Source: Stagonosporopsis chrysanthemi (lineage: Eukaryota; Ascomycota; Dothideomycetes; Pleosporales; Didymellaceae). Taken from it: a stretch of 64,000 nt of DNA. The DNA is taken from the NCBI GenBank assembly GCA_022560025.1, contig JAFISE010000150.1, positions 1 to 64,000 of the forward strand. Reading direction: 5' to 3'. Below, one piece after another: positions 11,216 to 23,101 of the stretch. Position 1 is the first letter of the stretch. Each line of letters starts with the position of its first letter. Both the position numbers and the translations under genes were made by a program. The notes beneath the pieces were generated by a model, which was not told where the DNA came from, did no database searches, and saw nothing but the letters and a program-made list of their open reading frames with translations.

Positions 11216-11459
11216 AGCTTCAAACCCCAACAGTTTTTAATACAAAATTGAGATAGCTTGATAGAGATAGTCGACACAATATAGTTTCAGTGAGAGTGTG
11301 AATCTCTATGAGTCTTTGGTGCGCTCCGACTGATGCGGAGCGCTGCACTTCTTACTAAGATTGAAAGTAGGCTACCTGAACAGGTACCCGGGAAACAAAC
11401 AATGCGCTAACGTAACAATACAAGATACATCACAGAAAGTGACTCACATACGCGACTGC

Positions 11460-12896
11460 TCAAGCTCCGACGGTCACGCCGTTAGGCATCTCAAGCCCAA
11501 TCGGTAGCCCGGCGATAAATGGTGCGAGGAACTTCTCACCCCGGACTTGAGTCAACTTCTCCTCGACATCCTTGTACATGTCGTACGCATTCATCTCCTC
11601 AATGGTCAACTTCTTCTTCTCGTCCTCAACCTTGTACGTTGAGCACTTGCCCTTATTCGCGGAGAACCCAATGCGCTCGTTGATATTGTAAGCGGCCTTG
11701 GCTGCTGCAGCTTGCACACGTGTGGCACGCGGTAATCGTACCTTCTCGTAGACTTCGAGGGCTTCGCGTACATCGCCTTGAAAGTAAGACTTGTTGAAGA
11801 TGATGCCAATAGCGGCTGCGTCCTCGATGGCCATACAGGCACCTTGACTCTGATGAGGCATCATCTGTGAGCGTTAGTAGAGAAACACGAAACAGCTCGA
11901 AGAACGTACCGGGTGTCCTGCGTCGCCTAATAGGCAGACGTTGCCTTTCTGGATGTACGGGTACGGGTCGTGTACCCACAGCCTCCAGGGCTGTACTTCA
12001 ACGCCTATTGCCAAATGTGCTTTGACTTGTGCGTCTAACTCAGGGTAGGGCGCGAGCAACTCATCAATTGGTCGGTCCTCGGCTCCCCAGGCTTGTGTTG
12101 TGTAGTCGCCCTTTTCACGTGGGAAAAAGCAGTAGTACGAGAGTAGCTTGCCACCGTTGCAAGGCGACAGAACAATCTTGTCCCACTTGCCTTCCTGGCC
12201 ACCCCAATACTCTAGGGCAGCGTTCTGTGAGTAGTCCACGAGACCAAGCTTGACTGCTTGCTCGGTACTGACGTTCGCGTGCAAGCAGCTCGAATCAGCG
12301 GGACGCTTGGCTGGATGTACCCCAAGGATGCCGCGCACAGCAGATCCGATGCCATCTGCGCCAATAAGAAGATCATGCTTGGCCTGTACACCATTCTTGA
12401 ATATGACTATTCCCGCCTTGAGGTCAATATCTTGACACTGAGGTGTGTTAGTGGCGTAATAAGAACCTTTTGATCAAGAACTTACGGCGTGGTTGACGAG
12501 CAGTCTGGCTGGCATCCCCTCACCCTCCTCTTGCAATGCGCAGTCCTTTAGCATCTTGTGCATGTATTGACGGTGGAACATGTTGTACACGTATCCCCAT
12601 TTCTCCTCATAATCATCCAGGTCGAAAGTCGATACTGGCTCACCAGTTTTCCAGTCCCGGTTGATAAGCTTCTTCAAAACGACTGGATCTCCCTTCTCAG
12701 TATCGACACCCCACTCGTGCAACCACCTTGTACCGTTGGCTGCACAGGAAACAGATGCACCGACCTCACCAGCAAAGTCGTGCTTCTCGTATATTGTAAC
12801 CTGATGTCCAGCGCGGCGGAGAGCGATCGCGACGCACATTCCTCCTATTCCACCGCCAATGACACCAACGTCGAGTTGTCGCCAGCCTTGCGCCAT
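11460..12896 (-). CDS. FAD-dependent monooxygenase, salicylate-hydroxylase-like
   Basis: Three exons: 12896-12486, 12437-11910 and 11864-11460, with introns of 48 and 45 bases; the second has a CTAAC branch site. Product 447 residues. The N-terminal Rossmann motif GGGIGG (residues 14-19) with Glu37 binds the ADP part of FAD. The DG motif is at GADGIGSAVR (about 163-172). The GD motif GDAGHP (308-313) contacts FAD and NADPH. This is the single-component group A aromatic hydroxylase fold, which hydroxylates or decarboxylates phenolic acids such as salicylate using NAD(P)H and oxygen. Length is normal and no key motif is missing. The start MAQGW (12896) is chosen because it leads into the FAD motif; an in-frame ATG at 12917 adds seven residues. 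Substrate is not deducible. Confidence 0.88.
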
Positions 12897-13463
12897 AATG
12901 TTCTTTCGTATGTTCAATGAAAAAGGTCCACCACCTTGAAAGTGTGAGCTGTGATCGTAAAACTCGCAATTGGTAGATAATGAGAGCGAGTTCCTAGTGC
13001 TGAATGCTGAATGCTAATGGCTAACAGCAGGCTGCGCCTGGCCTTCTACAAATATATTATGATACAGCATGGTTTCTTGTGCCGATCTAATGCGTTATCG
13101 TGAGCGCCATCAACCTCATCGGAAATTCACAGACGTATCGGAGAGCACCGCCCAGAACCCATGACTGCGGATAAGGACCCAGACAAGCACAACCCCATGC
13201 TCGTCTGCGCGCTGATAGGGGTGCTAAGCATTACGATACAGGGTTGTGTATCCGCTCAGGTGGCATGAAAGAACGACGGAAGGAGCGGAGGAAGCGTCGG
13301 ATGAAAATCTCACTAGCGTTGAAGCTACTTCCGTCGGAAGGTGCAATTACCGCTGGAACATAGCCGCACAACTCCTTCTCTGGCACTCACGTAGTACTCG
13401 AGCTGCAATCCGTAACAAAGCATATTCTACAACCCCTTGATGAATAATGTTTCTAGGCTCTTA
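12897..13463. other. Intergenic region
   Basis: 567 bases between the monooxygenase start and the 3' end of the acetylesterase gene. It holds the monooxygenase promoter. I see no gene or clear motif. Confidence 0.6.
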
Positions 13464-14512
13464 TCAAATCGGCAGAGTGGCATTTGCTGGCAGACAAGGG
13501 CCTCTCTCTTGCTCAATGCGTGCAGTTGCGTTGATGACCAGGTTCGCCAAAGGACTTGTTCCACATTTCAGGCCAAGTACGAAAGCTTGACTGTGCTGCA
13601 GGCTTGTCAGTGTGTTTCGGTAAGCTACAAAGTAATCTGGTACTTACAATGTCTGCTAAGAATGGAGCCGTATGGGTATGATCCATAGGGTAACTTTCAT
13701 CAACAACAACCTTTCCAAGCAGCTTTTGCGCTTGCGCGGCGTAAGCTCCATGCTGCACAAAGAACACGTTGGAAGCTGGACCTCCCAACTCAAGTGTAGC
13801 CAACCTGTCTTGGTCAGCAACCACCCCTCACAGGAATCACTACAACATACTGGCTGTAGTACGCAAACACGGGCGATCTGAATGAATAATTCCCTGACTC
13901 CCACACATTCGTTGGCAGCTGCTCAGCGATGACCACACCTGCAGCTCCGAGATTGAGAAATTTGCTCGCTGCCGCCCTCACGTATGTTGGGAATGTCTGC
14001 ACGACCTCCGTGGCGTTGCTATAGAGTCAGCTCAAAGGTTTGGGCGCGTTGGCAGCGTTCACTTACTTGAATACCACAGTACATGTTCCATTACCCGCAC
14101 CCGGACAGTCTGCTCGGCCCTTATCACCAGTGGTGCTAGTGGATCCGTTAATTGGAGCACCAGCATCATTGATTCCGAATTCGATGACAACCCAGTCACC
14201 TGGCTGCAAAGCTTGCGCGATACGGTCAAACCGTCCCTCACGGGTAAACTATGCTGTGTGAGGAGGCGTCACTCTTTCATCGGTGTAACAGAAAACACAT
14301 ACCGACCGCGCTGACCTTCCAGCGAAAGCAGAGTTGCTCACCAAGGCTCGCTCACCGAAAGAGTACTTCAGGTATTGTCCCCAGCCTTCTGTGCCATTTT
14401 TCCCGCCATCAGGGGCTGTAGTTGAATCACCGGCAAGCCAGATTGTTGGTACTTTTGCTGAGGCTAGCAACGCAGTGCTAAGCAAGCATGCAAGAGTTGG
14501 CTGGAACTTCAT
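13464..14512 (-). CDS. Secreted rhamnogalacturonan acetylesterase (CE12, SGNH hydrolase)
   Basis: Five exons (14512-14303, 14248-14067, 14018-13851, 13804-13648, 13595-13464) with introns of 46-54 bases give 282 residues. Residues 1-19 form a signal peptide (MKFQPTLACLLSTALLASA). The block I nucleophile is Ser30 in GDSTT. Block III Asn97 is in GIND. The catalytic Asp228 and His231 lie in DHTH, the usual D-x-x-H of SGNH esterases. The conserved tail QAFVLGLKCGT is present. The enzyme removes acetyl groups from rhamnogalacturonan I in plant pectin outside the cell, aiding backbone cleavage. The acceptor of intron 4 was chosen as CCTGCAG because the nearer CACAG gives a short wrong-frame tail. 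The gene is intact by this model. A plant-associated lifestyle is a reasonable inference. Confidence 0.9.
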
Positions 14513-15129
14513 CGCACAATTCTAGTGACTGATTGTCCGGAGATTGAGAATGGGAAGCCTCTGCATTAAGTTGATAACGTCGAACGTTGGATTGCCAAGT
14601 ACTCGCTACTTATAGTGATGCATTTTGCCGCTACTGAATAACAATGCTGCACATGGATTACACCGTGGCCTTGGGCATTGGGAAATGAGAGATGCGGAGC
14701 CCCGCAAAGTTTGGGGTCCCTGCGCGTCCGCGGGTCGGGCGAACTGGGGCCGAAGTTGTTGGCGCCTATGCTAGATCTTCCGGTTCATTTGAAACATTGA
14801 CCGAGAGCAAGCGCGATAAAGGTTTGGTTATCTCTCCCTTTTTTTTATGGGATTCACTGGCTGTGCAGCAGAGTGCATCGCCCTACTGGATATATAAGTG
14901 ACAAAGCAAAGAAGAAAAACAAAGCGCCGTAAAGATCTGCTCTTGCTTACAATATTTCAAGACGCCAGTAGTACCACATGCTTGAGAAGGATGAGTTCCT
15001 TCGATGGCGTCAAGATATCGACACGCTGGGATTATGGAATTCGAGTCATTAGCATTTGTAAAGCTCTAACAGGGACGCTTCGTATGTCAAACGCTTTGTG
15101 GGCGAGTCTACCCGATCTGCCACCTCATC
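14513..15129. other. Intergenic region upstream of the acetylesterase
   Basis: 617 bases that hold the acetylesterase promoter and the 3' flank of the RTA1 gene. No gene seen. Confidence 0.6.
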
Positions 15130-16042
15130 CTATCGTCTCATAGCGAACTCAGTGTTGGTCTTGCGACCGGGCTTGATGTTGGGGTCGTACCATGTGAGGC
15201 AGACGACGAGGGTGGCAATCATCATGAGGCAGTCATAGACGTAAAGGGGCCATTCGTGTTGCAGCAGGTAAGCCTCCTGTATCGTCGTTAGCGAGTTGCA
15301 GAATCATATAGTAGATATTGCTTACTTTGCCCGTAGCGTACTCAACCACACGGCACATATTACGGATGGTGATGAACGCACTCGCGACGTAGAGGAAGCG
15401 AACCATCTTTTGCCAAGGGATGTCTGCGGAGGCAGCTGTAGGCCTCGACTCTAGTCTACGATGCCATGTTCCTGCAACGATAACGAAAAAGAGAAAAATC
15501 AAGATTTGCAGGATGAGCCCACCCAAAATGATATTCTCGCCCCTCTGTACGCCATCTTTGTCTTTTGCCTGGACCAGCATACCTGCGCCGCCACTCTGGA
15601 TAAAAAAACACAGAATATCTCCGGTCACGAACATCTTCGTAACCCATTTGGCGCGCACAATCGAGTAGGATGCAGAGTCGGTGCGCACGATCAAGCGTCC
15701 AAGGATCATGTAGACCGAGGCGGCAAAAAGGATAGGAGCGATTAGGATGAGGATTGATTGTATGATGTAAGGTGTCTTGGTGACAGTGTCATTGTGCGCT
15801 GCTGCTCTTGCGGCATAACCAATCGTTTCGAACTGGCGTTGTCAGTGCGAGTCTGCATGAATTGCGGCATTACATACCAAGGCTCCAACGACAAAAGGCA
15901 TACAGAACCATGTCCGATTTTTGACAAGTCGGAAGACATGGGCGCATGTCAGGAGAGCAAAGACAGCCGCGGCGATCGCCCCACCAGCGATGGAAGGTGT
16001 GTACGGCCACAGCACATATTCCGGCTTCGTTGTGTCCGCCAT
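15130..16042 (-). CDS. RTA1-like 7-TM membrane protein
   Basis: Three exons (16042-15878, 15832-15326, 15276-15130), introns 45 and 49 bases, 272 residues. Hydrophobic segments are evenly spread: SIAGGAIAAAVFALLTC, PYIIQSILILIAPILFAASV, a stretch around FVTGDILCFFIQSGG, IILGGLILQILIFLFFVIVAG, and a final segment after HEWPLYVYD. The order YAARA, PYI(I)QS, FAASVYMILGR, GD...QSGGAG, RxxxRxVEYATG, HEWPLY matches the RTA1 family. Yeast relatives (Rta1, Rsb1) act at the plasma membrane in resistance to toxic lipids or sterol-targeting compounds, probably by lipid translocation. The start at 16042 gives MADTTKPEYV; the two codons before it begin with TTG. Expression control is not visible, but an Upc2-like regulator is the next convincing gene upstream. 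Confidence 0.9.
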
Positions 16043-16120
16043 GGTCAATCCGACAGCGATGCGGGGTTCGAGGCTTGTTTGTATAAGCTTTGGCTCGGCG
16101 TAGATGTATAGTCTGGAAGT

Positions 16121-16531
16121 TCAGTAGACGGTGTAGGCTTGGGCGGTATAGCGAGGCCAGTAGCTTATGATGCTGGTTGGTGTGTGGAGTTGACCACACA
16201 GCTTGGGAGACGTAGAGGCTTTATGTATAGCAACAACGCCTGCGTATAGACTGATACGCCGTATGATATTATCCGAGCAACATTGCAAATCTGGACCCTT
16301 CGCGTACTGCCTTGAAGATTGCAGGCAAGCTTTGCGGACGCTGTGAACAACCTGGTGCTGTGATTGGACACCGTACTCGCTTGCGTACACGTAACCGTCC
16401 ATGCAGGGGTCTGCCGAGTAGTGAATCTGGTTGCAGCCAAGAAAGCAGCATTGATGGCCGGACCATGCCCACCAAGAATCAAAACTAAAGACGCTGTTTT
16501 GTTGGTTAGAATTTGACGTGGTCCCCGCCAT
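16121..16531 (-). CDS. Hypothetical Cys-rich protein (doubtful)
   Basis: A minus-strand frame starts MAGTTSNSNQQN at 16531 and runs 136 codons. It is rich in Cys in the first two thirds (HQCCFLGCN, DPCMDGY, KACLQSS, LQCC) and has no signal peptide or membrane span. The Cys spacing looks ordered rather than random, and two Trp lie together near the start. A second frame of similar length overlaps it, and codon use does not decide between them. I recognise no family. It may be a real small gene or chance; it lies between the RTA1 gene and a regulator gene, all on the same strand. Confidence 0.3.
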   Translation of the reverse strand: MAGTTSNSNQQNSVFSFDSWWAWSGHQCCFLGCNQIHYSADPCMDGYVYASEYGVQSQHQVVHSVRKACLQSSRQYAKGPDLQCCSDNIIRRISLYAGVVAIHKASTSPKLCGQLHTPTSIISYWPRYTAQAYTVY

Positions 16532-16835
16532 GATCTTGATGCTCTTATGCAATGAGTATAAGCTACAACGCTCAAATACTATCGCATATCAGTGCTGCAG
16601 CGTCAAGTCAACGATAAACGACCACAACTTACCTGCACTAATCTTACAAAGCTGCTGTTACCTTTTTGGAAAGACTCGCAAGCATCGCCAGAACAGTCAT
16701 AGCTTGTGAGAAAACGACATCCTTTTCGGCAACAGAGTCCTCCTGTAGGTTGACGTTTCGATCACGGACTGCACTGCGCCACGCTCTCCTGTCGGGATGC
16801 AAGTTGCGGTTTAGAATTTCCTGAATCGAGCTCCT

Positions 16836-18097
16836 TCATCCTAGAATGGCAACGTTCTGACGGCCTCGCATCTGCTCCTTTGGCCAATCCAACCAGCCGC
16901 TCCACTCACTCGGCACCAGAGCTTCTGCCACTCGAAGAATCTGCTCGGCAACACCGGCCAAGTACCAATAGCGGACACTACTTTTCTGAAGCAGAATAGC
17001 ATAATGTGCATAGATGATCAATGAGCCTGGCTGCCGCTCTGAAAGCAGTTCTACGTATCGATCGCTGACAAGATGGAGCCAGATCTTGAGAAGTGCGTCA
17101 GATGGTGGTTCATGTGACTGGGCTGCCGCATCAAATGTCAATACCAATATATGAATCGCATAACCGTAAGCGTCGACAATATCCGGGGGGTAGAGGTGGT
17201 GCACAGCCTCAGCAAATTTACGTAGCTGCACAAGCTCCGTCTCCTCTGGTGGCTCTTGTGTGAGCCAGTCGACACCCTGAACATCTTGAGGTATCATTTT
17301 GTCCAAGACGGAAGCTTTCATAGCACTGTAAAAGCTGGATACCATAGGCCGGACCCGTCTGGTTAGGGTGAAGTTTGACAGAAGAGAGTCGAAAGCGTGG
17401 TCCACATCATGACTAGGTTCAAAAGAACTCGCGCAAGAATAAGGAAATAAAGCTCCTGCAAACATAAGGACGGGCTTGAAGTTGCTTTCGTCGATGTCGC
17501 GCACGCTGGCCTGGAAATCCACAAGAGCAGCGTCATGATGTCTACTTGCAACTAGAGCGTATTCGATAGAGTCCGGGCCAGATCCTGAGAGGCGGCTGAG
17601 GTGAAGAGCTGCAATAGCGAGGAGTACGTGGAGAAGGAAAGGATACTCAAACGCCGTTTGCGGAACAATCGTGGCGTAGACTTCATGGGCGTCCGAATCA
17701 GCGCCCAGTGTCAAAGCAGTGACAGTCGTGTAGTGGTGCAGGAGACGCAGTTGGAGTAGATCAAGAACCATAGGATCTTGGAAGTGCTGGACAGTGAGAT
17801 TCGGTGAAGTTTGGTCGAACACCCCTCCTTCTGTTGATAAAGGTGTGGGTGCTGAGGTAGCAGGTAGAGGCGAGCTTGTGGAGCCTTCGCGGCTCTTTTT
17901 AGGTCGATACTCGCACGGAGTGCCCTGCTTTACGCAGTTCGCGCAGTTTGGCTGCTGTTCATCGCACTGTACCAATTAGCCTCGTCACCCTACACGTGAC
18001 TTGTTCCAAGTAAACCTGCCTTTACGTGACGGGCTTTACAGGGAAGACAGCCATTCCTCGATTTCTTGTGTGGCTTGCGCGTCTTGACTCTCTCCAT
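16836..18097 (-). CDS. Zn2Cys6 transcription factor, Upc2/sterol-regulator-like
   Basis: Exon 1 (18097-18020) and exon 2 (17966-16836) give 402 residues. The binuclear zinc cluster spans the intron: CLPCKARHVK at the end of exon 1, C at the first codon of exon 2, then DEQQPNCANCVKQGTPC, spacing C-x2-C-x6-C-x6-C-x2-C-x6-C. A linker rich in Ser/Pro/Thr follows. The body begins LLHHYTTVTALTL and contains FLLHVLLAIAALHLS, as in the fungal family that includes sterol uptake regulators and many small cluster regulators. It would bind CGG-type sites in the nucleus. The only intron that keeps the zinc spacing has a GC donor (GCAGGT) and acceptor TACAG. It lies upstream of the RTA1 gene on the same strand, separated by about 0.8 kb. 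Confidence 0.85.
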
Positions 18098-18631
18098 GGT
18101 GGCGTTGTCACCGGGCGGTCATATTGTTTTCTCGATTTGGCGACTGTAACGGAGGTGATTCAAGCTTGTGCAGGCAAGCGTGCCGGCGCTAGTCCGGAGT
18201 CATTGTCGGTCTCGAAAGCCGAATTTCTGCCGATGCTGGAATTCCTACGTTCTCGAATATGCACATACTTTAATATCATCTGATTTGAAACTTTGAACAA
18301 CTACCCAGAACGTGCATGTCTGTAGATGAGTCTTTATGTTGGCGCTGCTGCACTCGCTTCGGATGTTGAGGGTGGCGCAGCCCAATGGGAAATTTATGCA
18401 GACAGCCGCAAAACTGATACTTCAATACTTGGGCATGAGAAATAATCCTCTGAAAATTGCCTACGGTGCTTGATGCTTCGTGTAGTCGGCGGGCTAACAG
18501 GGTGCTCAATATTGCCGATATAACTTCCCCGCGCATGACGGTCCTCACTTTTCGGATATTTCACGAAAGTTTATTCACTCGTTGTGGTTTCATGTAGCCA
18601 CGGTCTGATTTCATTGCGTTATTCCAACTGT
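18098..18631. other. Intergenic region
   Basis: 534 bases between the regulator start and the Gfa-type gene stop. No gene or RNA recognised. Confidence 0.6.
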
Positions 18632-19204
18632 CTACAACTTTGACAACTTTCCGTTCTTCTGGCCAGTGTGCGTTGCGATCAAATCCATCAATGCCGGACT
18701 TAAAACATCATACGTCTTAAGACCCGCCTTCTCGAACTTTTGGCGCACCTCGTCGATCCGCTTAGGATCGAAACCCTGCTCAATGATGCTAGAAACGAAT
18801 GCCGCAAACTGAGGCTCTTGCCAGCCCTTGGAATCCGAGAGTTCGACGTGGACAAAGTCAAGCCCCTTGAAGGCATGGTCGTTAACGATACGGCCATACA
18901 TGTGTACTCCGCATTCTTTGCATGCGTTGCGTTGGATGGCGGCTGTCTCGTCGACGATGTGGATTTTGTTGGCGTTGGCGGTTACATTGACTTTATCCAC
19001 GGGAAGAACACCAACAACTGAGAAGAGCGCCCCAGAAGGCTTCCAGCACTTCGAGCACCCGCAGGCGTGGTTGTGAGCAACATTTGATCCGAGGGTTACC
19101 TCGACCTTGTTGCTCGGGCAGTGGCAGTAAAGCTTGCCGCCACCCTTGTTCGCATCGCCTTTCTGAATGCCAGAGTCGACAGCTGGATGAAGCGAGGGTG
19201 CCAT
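18632..19204 (-). CDS. Glutathione-dependent formaldehyde-activating enzyme (Gfa-like)
   Basis: One exon, 190 residues from ATG 19204. The zinc ligands of the GFA/CENP-V fold are visible: CHC (27-29), C48, C50 and C53 in ACGCSKC, then Cys in [13 protein letters not shown]. The segment GLDFVHVEL and the tail with [10 protein letters not shown] fit S-(hydroxymethyl)glutathione synthase, which in the family is proposed to speed the joining of formaldehyde and glutathione, feeding formaldehyde dehydrogenase. Length equals the usual fungal form (about 190). The frame is open for another 70 codons upstream, but that part looks like random translation, so the internal start is preferred. Formaldehyde arises in demethylation of methoxy-aromatics and pectin methanol, so a link to the neighbours is possible but unproved. 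Confidence 0.88.
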   Translation of the reverse strand: MAPSLHPAVDSGIQKGDANKGGGKLYCHCPSNKVEVTLGSNVAHNHACGCSKCWKPSGALFSVVGVLPVDKVNVTANANKIHIVDETAAIQRNACKECGVHMYGRIVNDHAFKGLDFVHVELSDSKGWQEPQFAAFVSSIIEQGFDPKRIDEVRQKFEKAGLKTYDVLSPALMDLIATHTGQKNGKLSKL

Positions 19205-20315
19205 TGTAAGTGATAATGGAAGATAGCTACCGATTGACTTTAGATTTTTTCTCGGACTGTGAGAGATCGAATTCTTGTTGGCTCGCTGAGGGCTGCCATT
19301 CCCCAATATATACGCTGCAGTCGGTCCTCCATGTCGTGCATTACGCTCTCCTCGCAGCGCAGTACCCACACACCTGAGGACCAAGGAACCAATGACAGAT
19401 GAACAGAGCAACAAGAAGAGCTCGGGCTATGGCGCAATACCCTGCATTCGCCTGTTACAAGCGGTTCGGAAGGTGGTGGGATCGATAAGTGTGTTTCGAT
19501 ACCTCATTTGGACAGGAAACCCCGCGTTGCGAACGCGGAGCCGCGTTTAGATCACAGAAGTCGTTACCGTATCTCGGACCGTGGAAAGCACGCCTTGTTT
19601 TCATTAAATTCATCAAGGGGCTGTCAGAATGAGACTTCGCACTGTCCACACCTGATGGCAGGGGAATAATGTTGCAGACGAGGTGGCCGGCTACACAACC
19701 GAATGGTGTATCCTATGTAACAGGCGCTACGGATAAGGATCCGGAATTCGGCTCGGCTCGACTCGGCTCGAACAACAATTTACATGATTCCCAAGGAATT
19801 CACAAGAACAAAACTTTCGCTACAGGCTGATTCAATTATTGTTTGTTCGACTAATCGACGATCACGAAAGACGGATTTACCACATTTGCAGCTTTGCGAG
19901 AGGGATACCAACAGCATCACGATCTTCAGAACCACCGAATCTTAGTATGCATACGCGACTTGGTGCTGGCCCTCGCTGCATATCCTCTGGCGGTTTTGCG
20001 CAATGAGCCAGAATCGCATTGCCCAAACGCATGCGATGCTTCCAGCAGCAAATACGGTCATCTACGAAAGACCGATGGTGCACCTAGGTCCATCGCTCTT
20101 GGGCCACAGATAAGCGCAGTAGATGTACGCTGCGTTGGCCGTAACATTGACGAGACTGTATGCGACAGCCTTCTTCTCGGAGTCTGGGAAAGGGTGGCGC
20201 TGACCCACCCCAAGATGACAGACCCGACAGAGTATCCACCTGTGGCATTACGAGTGGACAACACATCTGGTAGCGTATAAACAGAACTAACATACGGTTG
20301 CCGGCAGAGCACAGC
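19205..20315. other. Intergenic region with a short GGCTC repeat
   Basis: 1.1 kb between the Gfa gene and the 3' end of the next regulator. A small tandem motif (CGGCTCGGCTCGACTCGGCT) lies at about 19749-19768. No protein-like frame is convincing. Confidence 0.5.
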
Positions 20316-22661
20316 TCAATCGAATATGTGTGAGAAATCGAACAGGCTGTCGAAATCACCGAACTGGTTGAGACTCTCTAGTGCAGTTGTGCCCCATAGA
20401 TCGACCTGTGGATCCAAGGAAGATGTCTCCAAATCTGGAGCCGTATTGAGGCCGGGATTAATGCTGATTGCATTAAAGTTGTGCTCTGATACCTTGTAGC
20501 TGTCCAAAGCACTCTGTAGTTTTACCAGAAGTTCTACCAGAGTCGATAGGGGTGAAGAAGTTCCGCTCGCCGAAGTTTTGACAAATGCGAACGTAAGATC
20601 CTCCAGCAAACTAACACTCTGGTGTAACATGTCTCGACTCTGTTCGCGAACGATGTCCTGGTGTTGATCTTCTGTAGGTGCATTGCACTGGTTGAAGATT
20701 TGAAGAAGGCCACACTGAAAGATAATGCTGGGTCCACATGGAGACAAAATGCTGACTCTCTGATCCAGGGCATCGTCATTCAACAGTCCCACTATCGCCG
20801 CGGCTGAAAGCACACACCGTTGAAGACTATCCCGAAACGGTGTTGTTGATCGGTCAAAGGTCAACCCGGGCAGATGGATCAGCATCCTTGTGATGTTGGC
20901 CACTAACTCAAGCCAGGGGAGAATTAGGCAGTCCTCATCAAGAGTTCTGTCTTTCTTCCCCCTGTGCATGCTGTCACCAAGGTTAATACGAGTCACATGC
21001 GGATGTTTGTTCAAATCCGATGCCCAAACCCGAAGATCTAGGTCAAGCTGCTTTATCTTATCGGCACCACCACGGCGATCAGTGGTAGTATACAATTGCC
21101 CCAACATGCGCGATAGTATCCTCGTCAACTTCACGTAGTGGCAAAACATTGATACTGGCGTCGGCTCGCCCGGTAATGGATGCGATAATTGCGCTGATAC
21201 TGTGTCTTGCAATACACAGTCAACAGGGAAGTCATTATCAACATCAGCATCATGAATCAGCTGCGGCAGACCATGGATGACGGCTGTAATCCTACAATTA
21301 CGTAAGTATCGTCACCGAACAAGGTGATTTTGAGCTACATACTTGTCAAAAGCGTAGACTGACCACCACAATCGCTTTCTCCACTCCACTTCAGCGGCCG
21401 AAAACTTGAAGCGTCGGGCATGGCGGTGCAAACCGAGGGATTGAGCCATCTGGATCATCGCTCCATTGAGGGGGGCCATCCATTGTCGCTTGCCGCTCTT
21501 CTGAACATAGAGCGAGAACAGGACAAGCGCTTGGAGACTCATAGGCTCAACTCGTGTTGAGATGAGGCGATGAATCTGGCAAACAAGCTGTAGCATCAGA
21601 TCGTCGGTACCTTGCAGCCAAGCATGGTCGGTCGCAGCCGCCTCTGCTTCAGATGGTTGATTGATCAGGATAATTAGCAAAATGGTCTGTAGTATTATGA
21701 AGTCCTCGGCCTGTAGTTGGTACGATCCCGGTAGGTCGTTCAGCAGATAGCGCGCACGAAGAAGTGCCTGTTCTCGGATCACTGATGGACAGAATCCTGA
21801 CCAGTATGTCTCGAAGAGAAGCAGGTGTCGCGCAACATCCTCCAGAGTAGTCCCGATGATATCATGTGCATCCTGCACAGTAAGAGGCGTGAGCTCGGCG
21901 GACCGGTATAGTAGCGATGCGTCACGGCCGGGCTGCAACAAGTAGCTTCTGTAGCATACCTCTGGGAAAGGTTCAAGTGATGGGAACTTGGCGTGACACA
22001 TCTCTTGTACAGACAGGACAAGATGCACGCCTGTTGTTGAGCCAGCAAATCGTCCAACATCGACATCATCTCGTACCAGCCGGCCCATGTGCTTGACCAC
22101 GAACGCATTTCTACCAAAAGCGGTCATGTCAGATCCACTCGAGATAGACGCTAGGTGATTGTCTGTCCGTCTCTTCTTGCGTGTTGCTCCGTAGGAACTA
22201 CGATTGAGCTGTTCTTGTAGACGCTGTTTCGCCTGGCTTTCGGTCTGCAATTTCTTCCTGAGCTCCGCGTTCTCATCCTTCAAACGCTTCAAAGCATCTG
22301 CTTCCGATGTGGAAAAGCTAGCATAGTTAGTCGACATTCTCCTCGGCCTCATACATGACTTTTGCACACCCCCGAGCTTTTGTTTTGCGACGTAGTTTTG
22401 TTGAGGCTATGCATTGAACGTTTGCAGCCGCGCACTTGTCACACTGGATCACTATCAGCAAGTAATTGAGCGATAGTTGCCTTGAGTCGTACAGGTTGTG
22501 AGCCATTGCACTTAGTCTTTTTCCTACCTTGTACGTCAGCCTTTCTCAGACGCGAACGCTTGGTATGCACACAATCTGCAACGGTCGCAAACCTGACCCA
22601 GCTCTGTGGTACCAGCTCCATAATCAATGGCATTATCAGCCGGAGCGGTGTTGTTAGTCAT
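20316..22661 (-). CDS. Zn2Cys6 transcription factor with fungal-specific regulatory domain
   Basis: Five exons (22661-22573, 22523-22493, 22443-22370, 22317-21343, 21291-20316) give 714 residues. The zinc cluster is assembled from three exons: CDRCR ends exon 1, LKKTKCNGSQP is built on the 31-base exon 2, CDKCAAANVQC opens exon 3. The spacing C-x2-C-x6-C-x5-C-x2-C-x6-C is canonical, which strongly supports the splice model. A basic stretch and a coiled coil follow (ADALKRLKDENAELRKKLQ). The middle homology region includes RLWWSVYAFDK, typical of the fungal_trans domain. Start MTNNTAPADN is 441 bases from the start of the divergent lyase gene, so the two share a promoter. A local or pathway regulator of that lyase is likely. 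Confidence 0.88.
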
Positions 22662-23101
22662 TTGGGGCAGACATTAAGTTAGTGTGACATGTCATGCGTT
22701 GTGGGGTCCGACTGGATGTTGCAGGGAACGCACTTCTTCACGCGTTTCTGACTAAGCAGACACCAGGACCCGTTTTTTCCATCCATTACAGTCTACCACT
22801 TCATCTTCTGAATACCCCGCATCAGATACTGGGCCATTCTGCTTCCAAACTTCGTCTGTCACATGGCCATCTTGACCGCGGCGCCAAGATTGTGGAGCGC
22901 ATGAAGTGCTTCGGATTAAGCGGTTATTCCGGACAGCCATGCTTATCCCGCGACACCACCAGGTCGATTGGCAGACGCACCAAAAATATTGCCAGCATAT
23001 AGAAGAGCACGGCAGTCAGACATGAGAAGTATTCGCAGCCCTCTTTCTTGAGCAGAATCCACTTTTCAATTACTTGAAAGATACCCTTACAACCGACCGC
23101 A
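22662..23101. promoter_or_regulatory. Divergent promoter between regulator and lyase
   Basis: 440 bases serve both genes. At 22921-22931 lies CGGTTATTCCG, an inverted CGG-N5-CCG site; a further CGG at 22912 is six bases upstream in direct orientation. Zn2Cys6 dimers bind such paired CGG triplets. That the divergent regulator uses this site is an inference. Confidence 0.5.
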
